A DNA stretch of 20,975 bases from a virus. The notes under the pieces were generated by a model. It did no database searches, was not told where the DNA came from, and saw only the letters and a list, made by a program, of their open reading frames with translations. Shown in pieces: positions 6,077-13,458 of the stretch. The stretch spans positions 1 to 20,975 of the IMG/VR virus record IMGVR_UViG_3300033149_001807. One strand, 5' to 3'. Numbering within the stretch: position 1 is the first letter of the stretch; each line of letters opens with the position of its first letter. Both the position numbers and the translations under genes were made by a program.

Positions 6077-6337
6077 ATGAAAGGTCGATGTGTAAAAGAC
6101 TTAATGCTGCCAGACGGCAGGTGTAATGCTGCCACAGGCCTACACACGAAATGCCCGAAGGATCCGAAGAAGTGCAAGAGGTTCGAGAAGGATGCTGACT
6201 TCTACACGGCCAAGCGGGTGGTGAAGCTGCTTGACGGGAAGAAGGCGTTACGGACGACGCTGCCGAAGCACCTGGACAAGAAGAAGTTCATGGCGATGTT
6301 GGTTGCCGATGTGGAGTCGGTGCTGAAGGAAGACTGA
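6077..6337 (+). CDS. Small cysteine- and lysine-rich protein
   Basis: An 86-residue basic protein. C5, C16, C26 and C33 lie in the first 35 residues and could bind one zinc ion. The rest is a Lys-rich helical region (AKRVVKLLDGKKALR, then HLDKKKFMAMLVADVESVLKED). The ribosome site AAGGAGAG is strong. It directly follows the tandem RNA elements, so it is the gene most likely to be affected if they act in cis. The function is unknown. Confidence 0.78.
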   Translation: MKGRCVKDLMLPDGRCNAATGLHTKCPKDPKKCKRFEKDADFYTAKRVVKLLDGKKALRTTLPKHLDKKKFMAMLVADVESVLKED

Positions 6338-6362
6338 TATTAACAACGAAGAGGGAGGAATC

Positions 6363-6524
6363 ATGGATCCGAAAGATAAACATGTGGCGATAGATATTGA
6401 GATCGAGGGACCTGCAGCTGATGACTTTCTGCGCTTGGTTGAGCAGATGGTCAAGCGTGAGGCCGAGAAGTGGGAAGGCATCAAGGTTTCTTCTATGAGC
6501 AAGTTGGAGAAGAAGGAAGACTGA
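6363..6524 (+). CDS. Short protein coupled to terL (53 residues)
   Basis: A 53-residue protein with a strong GGGAGGAA site before its ATG. The stop overlaps the ATG of the large terminase (TGATG). A strand (HVAIDIEIEGPAADDF) and an amphipathic helix (LVEQMVKREAEKWEG) are suggested. It may be a small packaging accessory or simply help to initiate translation of terL. No family is recognised, but the spacing on both sides makes it credible. Confidence 0.7.
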   Translation: MDPKDKHVAIDIEIEGPAADDFLRLVEQMVKREAEKWEGIKVSSMSKLEKKED

Positions 6525-8053
6525 TGGCTGTAGACGCTCCAGATAGTCACCTGCTCTCTAAGCGGTGGCGTATGAACAATCTCTACATGATTGTGAACAA
6601 GGAAGGCAAGGAGGTCCTCTTTCGCTTCAATGAAGTGCAGGAGGATCTCTTCGTCAACATCTGGGACATGAACGTTATCCTGAAGGCGCGCCAGGAGGGG
6701 TTCACTACGTTCATCTGCATCTACTTCCTGGACGAGTGCCTGTTCAACTCCAACGTTGAAGCCGGAATCATTGCCCACACCAAGGATGACGCTGGCGAGA
6801 TCTTCCGGAGAAAGATCCAGTTCCCGTACGAGCACCTTCCTCCGGAGATAGCAGCCACCAGGACCCTCACGACAGACTCCAAGGTTAAGATGGGATTCTC
6901 GAATGGATCCGTAATGAGTGTGGGTACCAGTATGAGATCCGCGACGCTGCAGTACCTCCTGGTATCTGAGCTTGGAAAGATCGCGAAGATGTATCCGGAG
7001 AAGGCCAGGGAAATCATGACGGGATCCCTGGAGACGGTTGGCAAGGGTGATACTTTGATTTTTGTGGAGTCCACCGGGGAGGGGCGAAGTGGCGCATACT
7101 ACGATCTATGCGACAGAGCTCGCAAACTTGAAGAAGCCAACAAGGCTCTCACCCGGATGGACTTCCGTTTCCATTTCTACCCTTGGTTCGATTGTCCGGA
7201 CTATGTGCTGCATGAACCAGTTTCGATCAAGAAGGAAATGAGTAACTACTTCCGGGACGTTGAGGTAGAGATCAGCGAGCTGCGCGGTCCCTTCAAATTG
7301 ACCCAGGCGCAGAAGGCCTGGTACATCAAGAAGCGAGACAACCTGGGCGATGACATCAAGCGGGAATATCCTTCGACGCCAGATGAGGCATTCGAGTCCG
7401 GGATCCAGGGAACGTACTTCAAGACCCAGTTCCGGAGGATGCGCGAGGACGGCCGCATCACGAAGGTACCGCACCAGGGTGGCATAGCTGTAGATGTCTG
7501 GATGGATCTCGGGATGGATGACAGCATGTCCTTGTGGTTTACCCAGGATATCGGCCGCGAGCTGCACGTCATCAACTACTACGAGAACAATGGTGAGGGC
7601 CTGGAGTTCTACAAAGACTACCTCGACGGCCTGAGGAGTACTCACCGGTACCAGTACGGCCGCATAGTGGCGCCGTTCGATATCAAGGTCCGGGAACTTG
7701 GTACTGGCGTGAGCAGGCTCGAGACAGCGCGTAACCTTGGGATGCAGATGGAGGTTGCCCCGAAGGTTGAGAAGAAGATGGACGGGATCCAGAAGACCAG
7801 GAGTCTATTGGGATCCTGTTGGTTTGATGAGGAGAACTGTGGGGGCGGACTCGACCACATGGAGGACTACCGCAAGGAATGGGATCCTGTCCACGGTGTA
7901 TACCGGGACTCTCCTCTTCACAACGCCGACAGTCATGCAGCTGATGCCTTCCAGACGTTGTCTACAGCACACACTTACAGGCAGACGAGAACAGGTCGAC
8001 CGCGCGCGCGGAAGAAGGCCGTTAGAATCAGATCATCGAAAGGGTGGGCATAA
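6524..8053 (+). CDS. terL: Terminase large subunit (ATPase and nuclease)
   Basis: The product (509 residues) is the packaging motor. The N-terminal ATPase domain has the terminase-type Walker A-like KARQEGFT (K54 to T61), with Q-x-G-x-T in place of the classical P-loop, and Walker B-like LLVSELGK (S148, E149). VESTGEGRSG probably forms the coupling motif. The C-terminal RNase H-like nuclease shows WMDLGMDDS (D328) and HNADSHAADAFQ (D469, H471, D474), the metal-binding acidic residues that cut concatemeric DNA. The length is normal for the family. ATG 6524 overlaps the previous stop and is preceded by GAAGGAAG; a longer frame from 6470 would overlap the short gene. The stop overlaps the ATG of the AAA ATPase gene by one base. 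Confidence 0.96.
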   Translation: MAVDAPDSHLLSKRWRMNNLYMIVNKEGKEVLFRFNEVQEDLFVNIWDMNVILKARQEGFTTFICIYFLDECLFNSNVEAGIIAHTKDDAGEIFRRKIQFPYEHLPPEIAATRTLTTDSKVKMGFSNGSVMSVGTSMRSATLQYLLVSELGKIAKMYPEKAREIMTGSLETVGKGDTLIFVESTGEGRSGAYYDLCDRARKLEEANKALTRMDFRFHFYPWFDCPDYVLHEPVSIKKEMSNYFRDVEVEISELRGPFKLTQAQKAWYIKKRDNLGDDIKREYPSTPDEAFESGIQGTYFKTQFRRMREDGRITKVPHQGGIAVDVWMDLGMDDSMSLWFTQDIGRELHVINYYENNGEGLEFYKDYLDGLRSTHRYQYGRIVAPFDIKVRELGTGVSRLETARNLGMQMEVAPKVEKKMDGIQKTRSLLGSCWFDEENCGGGLDHMEDYRKEWDPVHGVYRDSPLHNADSHAADAFQTLSTAHTYRQTRTGRPRARKKAVRIRSSKGWA

Positions 8054-9324
8054 TGGATATGAGAGCAGTAGGACTGGGTGCGGCCGCGGGGTTCGTTGCT
8101 GGAGCGTGGGATAAGTTCCAGGAGTTTCTAAGGAACATCCTCGCACTGATTGTGAGGACCTCAGAATACGAGGAGCATATGGCGTATGCTGCCCTGATGT
8201 TCATCGCCAGGAAGGCAAAGCCAATCTGGCGTCAGAATGTTATGTACGCTGGAGCCAATAAGTACGTGCGGCCGCTCGGGAAGATCCAGCTGGTTGCTTT
8301 TCTGTGTCCACCCATGAACTCTTCCGTTTTCTATAAGATCGGGAAGATCCCTGTTTGCGTCACCAGGAAATGGAACAGCGTTACTATCACCTTCTTCAAG
8401 GCGTCATTAACGGAGGAGCGGCTTGCCCTCATGATCACGGATTGCTTTAACGAGGGTATGATGGCGAAGGAGGGTGGTCGGTTCTTCATCAGGCATATGA
8501 GCGGCACGATTGGAGAGAAGCGCCCGATCATCACTATGGGTGGTGACGATAAGTCTACATCAGGCGAGGATGGCATCAAGATCGATCGTTTCTCCGGGAT
8601 CCCGCTCGGCTGGAAGGTTGATGACATAGGAGAACCACAAAGGAAGGTTGCTCTTTCAGCCCTCGAGCTCTCTCCGGAGGTTGTTGACTCCTGCGACTAC
8701 GCCAAGAATTGGCTGAAGAAGAGGACATGGTTCATTGATAGAGGAATCCCATGGCGCCTGGGGTATGCTTATGAGGGTTTACCAGGATCCGGGAAGACGG
8801 CTACAGTCCGCGCCCTGGGCCAGGAGCTTGACATGCCGATCTTCGTATTCGATATTGCGACCATGACAAACAACGACCTCATCGATAACTGGAATGACAT
8901 GATGTCCTGGGCTCCCTGCATTGCTCTCTTCGAGGATCTCCACACGGTCTTCAATAAGGATGAGAGGATCCTCAACACTGGCCACGAGGCCGGCGTCAAC
9001 ATGGGGACACTTCTGAATGTCCTGGATGGTGTTGAGAATACTGATGGGATCCTGTCCATCGTCAGCACGAACAACATCGAAACCTTGTCGACTGCTCTTG
9101 GTGGAAGCAATGGAGATGGCAAACCCCAGCTGCGCCCTGGACGCGTCAACAAGGTCCTGACTTTCGGCCGGCTTGATACAGCTCAGCAGCGACACATGGT
9201 GTTCCGGATCCTGGGCGATATCGCGCCACAGGATGTCGAGGAGCTCCTGGCGACGAATAAGGACTCAACAGGCTCACAGTTCCAGGATGCCTGTGCGATC
9301 TATGCGGATAAACAAGAACAGTAA
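8053..9324 (+). CDS. BCS1-like AAA ATPase
   Basis: A 423-residue protein with one AAA module. Walker A GLPGSGKTA (K248, T249), Walker B ALFEDLHTVF (E294, D295), sensor 1 STNN (338-341) and the arginine motif RPGRVNKVLTF (R361, R364) follow each other in order. The ED form of Walker B, the LNVLDGVENTDGIL segment and RPGRV with an F three to four residues on resemble the BCS1 clade, whose eukaryotic members move folded Fe-S proteins across the mitochondrial inner membrane. The N-terminal 30 residues (GLGAAAGFVAGAW, then LRNILALIV) could touch a membrane, and residues 60-190 may be the BCS1-type middle domain. The gene is coupled to terL (TAATG). Its job in the phage is unknown; assembly, packaging or membrane roles are possible. 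Confidence 0.87.
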   Translation: MDMRAVGLGAAAGFVAGAWDKFQEFLRNILALIVRTSEYEEHMAYAALMFIARKAKPIWRQNVMYAGANKYVRPLGKIQLVAFLCPPMNSSVFYKIGKIPVCVTRKWNSVTITFFKASLTEERLALMITDCFNEGMMAKEGGRFFIRHMSGTIGEKRPIITMGGDDKSTSGEDGIKIDRFSGIPLGWKVDDIGEPQRKVALSALELSPEVVDSCDYAKNWLKKRTWFIDRGIPWRLGYAYEGLPGSGKTATVRALGQELDMPIFVFDIATMTNNDLIDNWNDMMSWAPCIALFEDLHTVFNKDERILNTGHEAGVNMGTLLNVLDGVENTDGILSIVSTNNIETLSTALGGSNGDGKPQLRPGRVNKVLTFGRLDTAQQRHMVFRILGDIAPQDVEELLATNKDSTGSQFQDACAIYADKQEQ

Positions 9325-9344
9325 ACCCAAAGAAGGAGGACCAG

Positions 9345-9647
9345 ATGAGCGAAGATAATACAGTGTTGTCAGAGTTCCCGAAGTACATATGCCACAAGGA
9401 GGTTCATGCTCTTAAGATTGAGAGCATCCTGTTCGATCGAGATGTTGCTCGAAACCAGTGCCGCCAGACGGACGGCACGGCTATGATCACTCCTGTCGAC
9501 AAACGTTATACACCGTTCAAGGTGGGCGTTGGTTTCGTGGCGAAACATAATCCCCAAGCTGGTGGCTATTACGTTGTGTATGAGGACGGCTACGAGTCCT
9601 TCTCGCCAGCTGAAGCATTCGAGGACGGTTACGAACTGGTCAAATAG
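9345..9647 (+). CDS. Conserved phage protein of the GGYYVVYEDGYESFSP type
   Basis: This 100-residue protein belongs to a family that is widespread in tailed phages and has no established function. Typical motifs are YICHKEVHALKI near residue 14, AMITPVDKRY near 46, a PF segment, then GGYYVVYEDGYESFSPAEAFEDGY at the end. The fold is probably a small beta barrel. The ribosome site GAAGGAGGA is strong. It stands directly between the ATPase gene and a coiled-coil protein. Confidence 0.82.
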   Translation: MSEDNTVLSEFPKYICHKEVHALKIESILFDRDVARNQCRQTDGTAMITPVDKRYTPFKVGVGFVAKHNPQAGGYYVVYEDGYESFSPAEAFEDGYELVK

Positions 9648-9661
9648 AAAGAGAGGTAGTT

Positions 9662-10336
9662 ATGCCATCATGGTTCGGCGATAACCCCAAGAAGAAAGAA
9701 GAGTCCACCAAGGACTTTACGGATCCTGTAACGGAGAAGGAGTCAGAGAAAACAACTCCGACCGTCCATCCGATCGATACGGCCCTCGCGCGGATAGAAT
9801 CGAGTATGACTACAGCAACCAGGGAGAAGTTTACGGAGATGGAGGAGCGGCTGGTCACGATGGCAGCACTCATCGTCGATGAGCGGAAGTACTTCAAGAC
9901 GCAGATCAAGTACTTCATCAACGTGGCGATCCAGAGTTTCTACCAGCAGGAGCAGCGCCACATCGAGAGCCGGATCATCAAGCTGCTCAAGGTTCACATG
10001 AGCGCCCTGGACGACGGGAGTACCGCCAAAGAGGCCATGGGAAAACATCTGGAGCATATGAAGCTGTCGGTTCTCAACTCAGACATTCCTTATGCCTGCG
10101 ATACCGACCAGGCTGTCGAGGAGATGGACGCGATCGAGAGAAGGAAAGCCAGAGAGGCCCAGGTCCGGGCGCTGGTTAAGGCTGCCTGTGGGAAGTGCCG
10201 AACATACACAGGGGAAGTGAAGGACGAGTACTACCGGTGTAAGATTGAAGGCAGCTGCCCAGCCCTGCTCAAAGAAAAACATCGCAAGGAGGATGAGGAA
10301 GATGTCGAAGAAGAAAAAAGAGAAGCCGGCGTATAA
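9662..10336 (+). CDS. Coiled-coil protein with C-terminal cysteine cluster
   Basis: A 224-residue hydrophilic protein with no family I can name. Residues 1-35 are charged and probably disordered. Residues about 38-120 form long helices (ALARIESSMTTATREKFTEM, then RKYFKTQIKYFINVAIQSFY) likely to form a coiled coil. Near the C-terminus CGKC (about residues 177-180), a later C and SCPALL could form a zinc ribbon, followed by an acidic tail. The start has a GAGAGG site. The end overlaps the next gene by 35 bases in another frame. Confidence 0.75.
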   Translation: MPSWFGDNPKKKEESTKDFTDPVTEKESEKTTPTVHPIDTALARIESSMTTATREKFTEMEERLVTMAALIVDERKYFKTQIKYFINVAIQSFYQQEQRHIESRIIKLLKVHMSALDDGSTAKEAMGKHLEHMKLSVLNSDIPYACDTDQAVEEMDAIERRKAREAQVRALVKAACGKCRTYTGEVKDEYYRCKIEGSCPALLKEKHRKEDEEDVEEEKREAGV

Positions 10337-10562
10337 GACCAGGATTAACAAATACAAGCGGGATCCGTTCCGTCCTCAGCCAGATCTCCGGATCCGGCCG
10401 AAGAGTCGGCGCCATCATCCAGTGGGCGAGAAGGCTGATGAGGATTTCTGCCTGCGGAAGTTCAAGAGGAACAAGAAGGGCCAGCTGGTCCTCCGTTGCG
10501 CGAACTCCAGGAAGTGTGCAGGGTGTGTTCCGTTGTATCGGTTATGGAAGGAGAAGAAATGA
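10302..10562 (+). CDS. Basic protein with short zinc-knuckle
   Basis: An 86-residue, strongly basic protein starting MSKKKKEKP. The second half has FCLRKF, then LRCANSRKCAGC, giving four cysteines in a plausible zinc site. I chose ATG 10302 because AAGGAGG lies about nine bases upstream; the earlier in-frame ATG at 10293 is too close to that site. It overlaps the preceding gene by 35 bases and the next by four (ATGA). A nucleic-acid-binding role is inferred only from charge and cysteines. Confidence 0.7.
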   Translation: MSKKKKEKPAYKTRINKYKRDPFRPQPDLRIRPKSRRHHPVGEKADEDFCLRKFKRNKKGQLVLRCANSRKCAGCVPLYRLWKEKK

Positions 10563-10954
10563 ACGAGTTATTATTCTGGCTTATTATTGCAGTGTGCGGT
10601 TCGAGCAGTATCGTGCTTTGCTATTTTGCCCTGAAGGCAGATAGGGAGAGCAGGGGGCTGACGATCACGAAGAAGAAATCAGCCCGAGCCTCCAAGTGGT
10701 TGCGGATGACCGGGTGCGTTGAAGCAAATCCAACAGGCACCGAGAAAGTATTTCTTTCTGCCTTGGTTAGCTTGGCCAAGTCCACCGGGATAGTGATTGG
10801 TGCTACTGGTGATGGAGAGATATATATCGACCACCTCTACGAGCTCAAGGAAGGGGGATATCCTGATATTCTTTATGAGATTGCCGATAAAACATCTTCA
10901 GGTGGTAGCACCCAGCGAGTCATTTATCGTTGGAAATTGAAGGAGGAGAAATGA
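10559..10954 (+). CDS. N-terminally membrane-anchored protein, function unknown
   Basis: A 131-residue protein that opens with a hydrophobic stretch (LLFWLIIAVCGSSSIVLCYF, about residues 4-23) likely to be a membrane anchor, followed by a basic linker and a soluble domain of about 85 residues (VFLSALVSLAKSTGIVIG, then YIDHLYELKEGGYPDILYEI). The start ATG 10559 overlaps the previous stop and is preceded by GGAAGGAG. The stop overlaps the next ATG in the same way. No known holin or spanin pattern is seen. Confidence 0.72.
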   Translation: MNELLFWLIIAVCGSSSIVLCYFALKADRESRGLTITKKKSARASKWLRMTGCVEANPTGTEKVFLSALVSLAKSTGIVIGATGDGEIYIDHLYELKEGGYPDILYEIADKTSSGGSTQRVIYRWKLKEEK

Positions 10955-11187
10955 TCGATCTTGATAGTTATCCGGATGGAGTATATATAGCGAAGCTGTA
11001 TAAAGACTCGCAGGCGTCACGAGTCGAGAAGATTGACGGGGTTTGGTATCACTCAGACGGAACGGGCTGGAAAGAGAAAATGGAATACCCAGAGCAGATT
11101 ATAAGTCTCGAGAGCATGGAGGGGAAGCCGCTGATCAAGAAGGTGGACCTCGGGCCGGTGACTTATCCGCTATCGAATTACTTTTGA
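10951..11187 (+). CDS. Small hypothetical protein
   Basis: A 78-residue protein, probably mostly beta structure (GVYIAKLYKDS, VEKIDGVWYHSDGTGW). The ATG overlaps the preceding stop (ATGA) and follows AAGGAGGAG. No motif or family is recognised. Its position in a chain of coupled genes argues that it is expressed. Confidence 0.65.
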   Translation: MIDLDSYPDGVYIAKLYKDSQASRVEKIDGVWYHSDGTGWKEKMEYPEQIISLESMEGKPLIKKVDLGPVTYPLSNYF

Positions 11188-11197
11188 AGGAGAAGAA

Positions 11198-11620
11198 GTG
11201 AGATCACTGTGCCTCGACAATAGAAAGAATGGCAGCCTGGAGATTGAGTACCGGGTCTACGCAACTCGAGCTACGGCCAAGCGCGGAGCGTGGCGCTTGG
11301 ACAGGAGGTGTGGCATAAAGGTTGCCAAACGGAATCAGGCCACGCTGAAAACTGCCACGGCATTTGTGGATCTCATTACCGATCCGGATAAGGGGGTAAA
11401 GGCGTGTGTCTTTTTCTTCAACAAGAAAGATCTCGGTGCCGGCTCGTTCGCCCATGAGCTACTGCATTGTATTTCGTTCCTTTACAGGGACATGCTGACA
11501 GCCTGGGCGCTGGCGAAGAAGGGTGCCAAGAAGACAGCGCTCGAGGAGAAGCTTGCGACGGAATGTGATGAGATAACAAGGTTGTTCTGGAACTGGTACC
11601 TAAAGAAAAGGAGAGAGTGA
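11198..11620 (+). CDS. HEXXH-containing protein, putative zinc metallopeptidase-like
   Basis: A 140-residue protein from a GTG preceded by AAGGAGAAG. Residues 86-90 read HELLH in the context GSFAHELLHCISFLY. HEXXH at the start of a helix is the metal-binding motif of zincins, with the Glu as catalytic base. A third ligand could be E122 or E125 in the helix TECDEITRLFWNWY. A strand (ACVFFFNK) precedes the motif as in minimal zincins such as SprT-like or Wss1-like folds. The protein is short for a free protease, and HEXXH can occur by chance, so activity is not certain. The stop overlaps the next ATG. Confidence 0.68.
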   Translation: MRSLCLDNRKNGSLEIEYRVYATRATAKRGAWRLDRRCGIKVAKRNQATLKTATAFVDLITDPDKGVKACVFFFNKKDLGAGSFAHELLHCISFLYRDMLTAWALAKKGAKKTALEEKLATECDEITRLFWNWYLKKRRE

Positions 11621-11946
11621 TGGCAGAGAAAAATGATAAAGGAATTGGACCACTACAATTCGATCTTCTGGCGTGTGCTGATAAATTTGGGATGGACGTA
11701 AGGATTCATCACACACAAGGGGATGGTCACGCAGTGGCGCATACTGTTGTAATGAAGAAGCATAAAGAGGGTACGCTGATCCCGTCGGCCATGCACCTCG
11801 AGCCGGAGGAACTGCAGAGCCTTGCGAATGCTCTCGGCCGCGTGGGGATTTATCCACGAAACATTGATCGCCATGTCAAGGACCTGGAGCTACGGGTAAA
11901 GTCGCTCGAGGGGGACATGGAGGATATCAAACCAAGACTGACATGA
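11620..11946 (+). CDS. Hypothetical protein with C-terminal coiled coil
   Basis: A 108-residue protein. ATG 11620 overlaps the preceding stop (TGATG) and follows AAAAGGAG, so it is preferred to the GTG three bases earlier. The middle includes a strand-rich part (DVRIHHTQGDGHAVAHTVVM) and the end is a heptad-like helix (KDLELRVKSLEGDMEDIK) that could oligomerise. No family is recognised. Confidence 0.68.
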   Translation: MAEKNDKGIGPLQFDLLACADKFGMDVRIHHTQGDGHAVAHTVVMKKHKEGTLIPSAMHLEPEELQSLANALGRVGIYPRNIDRHVKDLELRVKSLEGDMEDIKPRLT

Positions 11947-12146
11947 ACAGACGATCTTTCATGAAGAGGGCGTGTACTGGCGCCGCGGCAGTGGCCCTGG
12001 GGATCCCCGGGGTTACTGGAAAGCGGCATTCAGCCGGGATATCGAATATCGTTCGTAAATGGCCGGCCGGAACAGGATACATTCCGATGCTGTACGCGCC
12101 CAAGTTTCTTGAGATGTACTATAGCCGGCACCCCTTGGTGCCATAA
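11943..12146 (+). CDS. Microprotein with twin-arginine (Tat) signal
   Basis: This 67-residue protein begins NRRSFMKRACTGAAAVALG, which fits the Tat consensus: twin Arg, a residue, Phe, a hydrophobic residue, Lys, then a moderately hydrophobic alanine-rich core. Tat exports folded proteins in bacteria. After the signal only about 40 residues remain. They end in GYIPMLYAPKFLEMYYSRHP, which resembles AYIPQMYATTTLVKYYAKSA near the N-terminus of the major capsid protein at 19083-20012 (eight identities in 22 positions by eye). No ribosome site is clear; the ATG overlaps the previous stop and may rely on coupling. Alternatively the pattern could be a chance basic-hydrophobic start of a capsid-like fragment. 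Confidence 0.65.
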   Translation: MNRRSFMKRACTGAAAVALGIPGVTGKRHSAGISNIVRKWPAGTGYIPMLYAPKFLEMYYSRHPLVP

Positions 12147-12163
12147 CCAAAAGGAGATCATAG

Positions 12164-12442
12164 ATGCCGCTTATCAATACGCAGACGATAATATGGAAGT
12201 GTGATGTTTGCGGGAAAGAGTTGGTAATAGCCAAGGATGTTACTGTTAATCAGGACATGATGTTTCCGTTCCTTAGGGTATCTGCTCGTCCTCCACCTGG
12301 CTGGACGCGAGTACTTGGTTTTAATAAGGTAGTTCTAATGGGCTGCCAGGAGGACCAGAACGCGCCAGGTACTAAAGAGTGTTTTTGTGAAGATTGTAAA
12401 CCATCCATTCATTTGGATAAAAAAGGAGATGCCAGTGGCTGA
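12164..12442 (+). CDS. Small zinc-ribbon protein
   Basis: A 92-residue protein with CDVCGKE (C13, C16) near the start and CFCEDC (C73, C75, C78) near the end, separated by a beta-rich middle that includes PPPGWTRV. This is the layout of short treble-clef or zinc-ribbon proteins common in phages and bacteria, in which two distant cysteine pairs hold one zinc. The ribosome site AAAAGGAG is strong. Its last eight bases overlap the start of the next gene. Confidence 0.75.
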   Translation: MPLINTQTIIWKCDVCGKELVIAKDVTVNQDMMFPFLRVSARPPPGWTRVLGFNKVVLMGCQEDQNAPGTKECFCEDCKPSIHLDKKGDASG

Positions 12443-13133
12443 TACAAGATGTGTAAAAGTGAAGAAGACGGTTACAGGAAAGATCACGGTTGTCTACCAG
12501 GTCAAGAGGACGGACCGGGAGGACTGGGACGAGTTTAGTGTGAGCAGCTGGGACGATGCGACGATATCATTCACAGGTGCGCTCAATGGCTTGGTGGTTG
12601 ATGTGTTGGAGATCCTGGAGCTGCCTAAGGCGTACAGCGGTAGTCTCCGTCTCTCTGGCGTGAGTTTCAGCTATGCCGGCGAAGAGGGGACCATGGGTGC
12701 GGTGATCACGGGGATCAAGACGGTCAGTACTGCTCATGCTCCATTTGTCATGAACACTCCGTATCTGCCGTCCAAGGATCTCAGTGATGAGGGCGGACAG
12801 CCAGTATTGTCGGAGCGGCAGGTTGAACACCTGGAGGTGATGGCTGCAGAGGCCCTGGACTACGCGAAGGGGAAGAGGAAGCAGATGGAGTTCCCTCTTC
12901 AGGGCGTGGGCAATGAGATTGATGCCTTGGCGTCTGAAGCTCTTCCCATACTGGAAGAAACTCAGCGCGCGGCCGCGTCGGTATTGTCCAGGCGCCTCAA
13001 GATCTCCACCACGAACGCTTCCAGAGTATTGGATCTCCTGGAAGAGAAAGGGATTGTGGGACCTCCCAGGAAGGGGAAGCCGCGGGAGATCCTGGCGGAC
13101 CTCAAGAAGGGGGACAAGTTACTTTCTGCTTGA
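12435..13133 (+). CDS. Conserved phage protein fused to FtsK-gamma-like winged helix
   Basis: The product is 232 residues. The N-terminal part (1-115) matches a pattern I know from phage proteins of unknown function: DWDEFSV, a helix ending LELPKAY, then LRLSGVSFSYAGEEGTMGAVIT and APFVMNTPYLP. The C-terminal part (about 164-222: EALPILEETQRAAASVLSRR, LKISTTNASRVLDLLEEKGI, then VGPPRKGKPREIL) closely resembles the gamma domain of FtsK/SpoIIIE, a winged helix that reads short polar sequences on the host chromosome. No motor domain is present. I prefer GTG 12435, seven bases after AAAGGAG, to ATG 12429, which touches the ribosome site. A role in DNA recognition is inferred. Confidence 0.83.
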   Translation: MADTRCVKVKKTVTGKITVVYQVKRTDREDWDEFSVSSWDDATISFTGALNGLVVDVLEILELPKAYSGSLRLSGVSFSYAGEEGTMGAVITGIKTVSTAHAPFVMNTPYLPSKDLSDEGGQPVLSERQVEHLEVMAAEALDYAKGKRKQMEFPLQGVGNEIDALASEALPILEETQRAAASVLSRRLKISTTNASRVLDLLEEKGIVGPPRKGKPREILADLKKGDKLLSA

Positions 13134-13153
13134 CGCGCAATAACCGGACGGTA
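13129..13153 (+). repeat. 25-base direct repeat, copy 1 (upstream of 13167 gene)
   Basis: This sequence reads CTTGACGC, G, CAATAACC, G, GACGGTA. It matches 14007-14031 at 23 of 25 positions. It contains TTGACG, close to a sigma70 -35 hexamer, and an ACC-N4-GGT inverted pair at its end. It overlaps the stop of the preceding gene and lies 13 bases before the next ATG, which lacks a good ribosome site. It may be an operator, a promoter element or a translational control site. Confidence 0.7.
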
Positions 13154-13166
13154 GGGTTTACTCATA

Positions 13167-13454
13167 ATGAACATTGCGCCATTACTACAGAAGCACGTCC
13201 GCGACATACTTAGGAACATCTCGAAAGAGACGCGACTGAGGCCGCCGGCTGTCTCCGAAGTGATTAAGGCCTGGGAGAAGAACGCGCCTGTGGCGTTGCG
13301 AGTGTTCTCGAGATTGTACGGGAGCTATCGCGTCACTCAGATCGTGTTGATCTGGGAGAGACTCGTTAGAGAGAAGAATCTCAATATCGGAGGACCTGTT
13401 GGTAAGGAAGTGGCGAGCCAATGTGCGGGTCCTCCAGTCGTTTCGCCAAAGTAG
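13167..13454 (+). CDS. Hypothetical helical protein
   Basis: A 95-residue, mostly helical basic protein (LLQKHVRDILRNISKE, SEVIKAWEKNAPVALRVFSR, TQIVLIWERLVREKNLNIGG). No family is recognised. The ATG lies 13 bases after the first copy of the 25-base repeat, and the only purine run upstream (GTAGGG) is about ten bases away and weak, so initiation may depend on the repeat. It ends four bases before tRNA-Met. Confidence 0.65.
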   Translation: MNIAPLLQKHVRDILRNISKETRLRPPAVSEVIKAWEKNAPVALRVFSRLYGSYRVTQIVLIWERLVREKNLNIGGPVGKEVASQCAGPPVVSPK

Positions 13455-13458
13455 ATTA

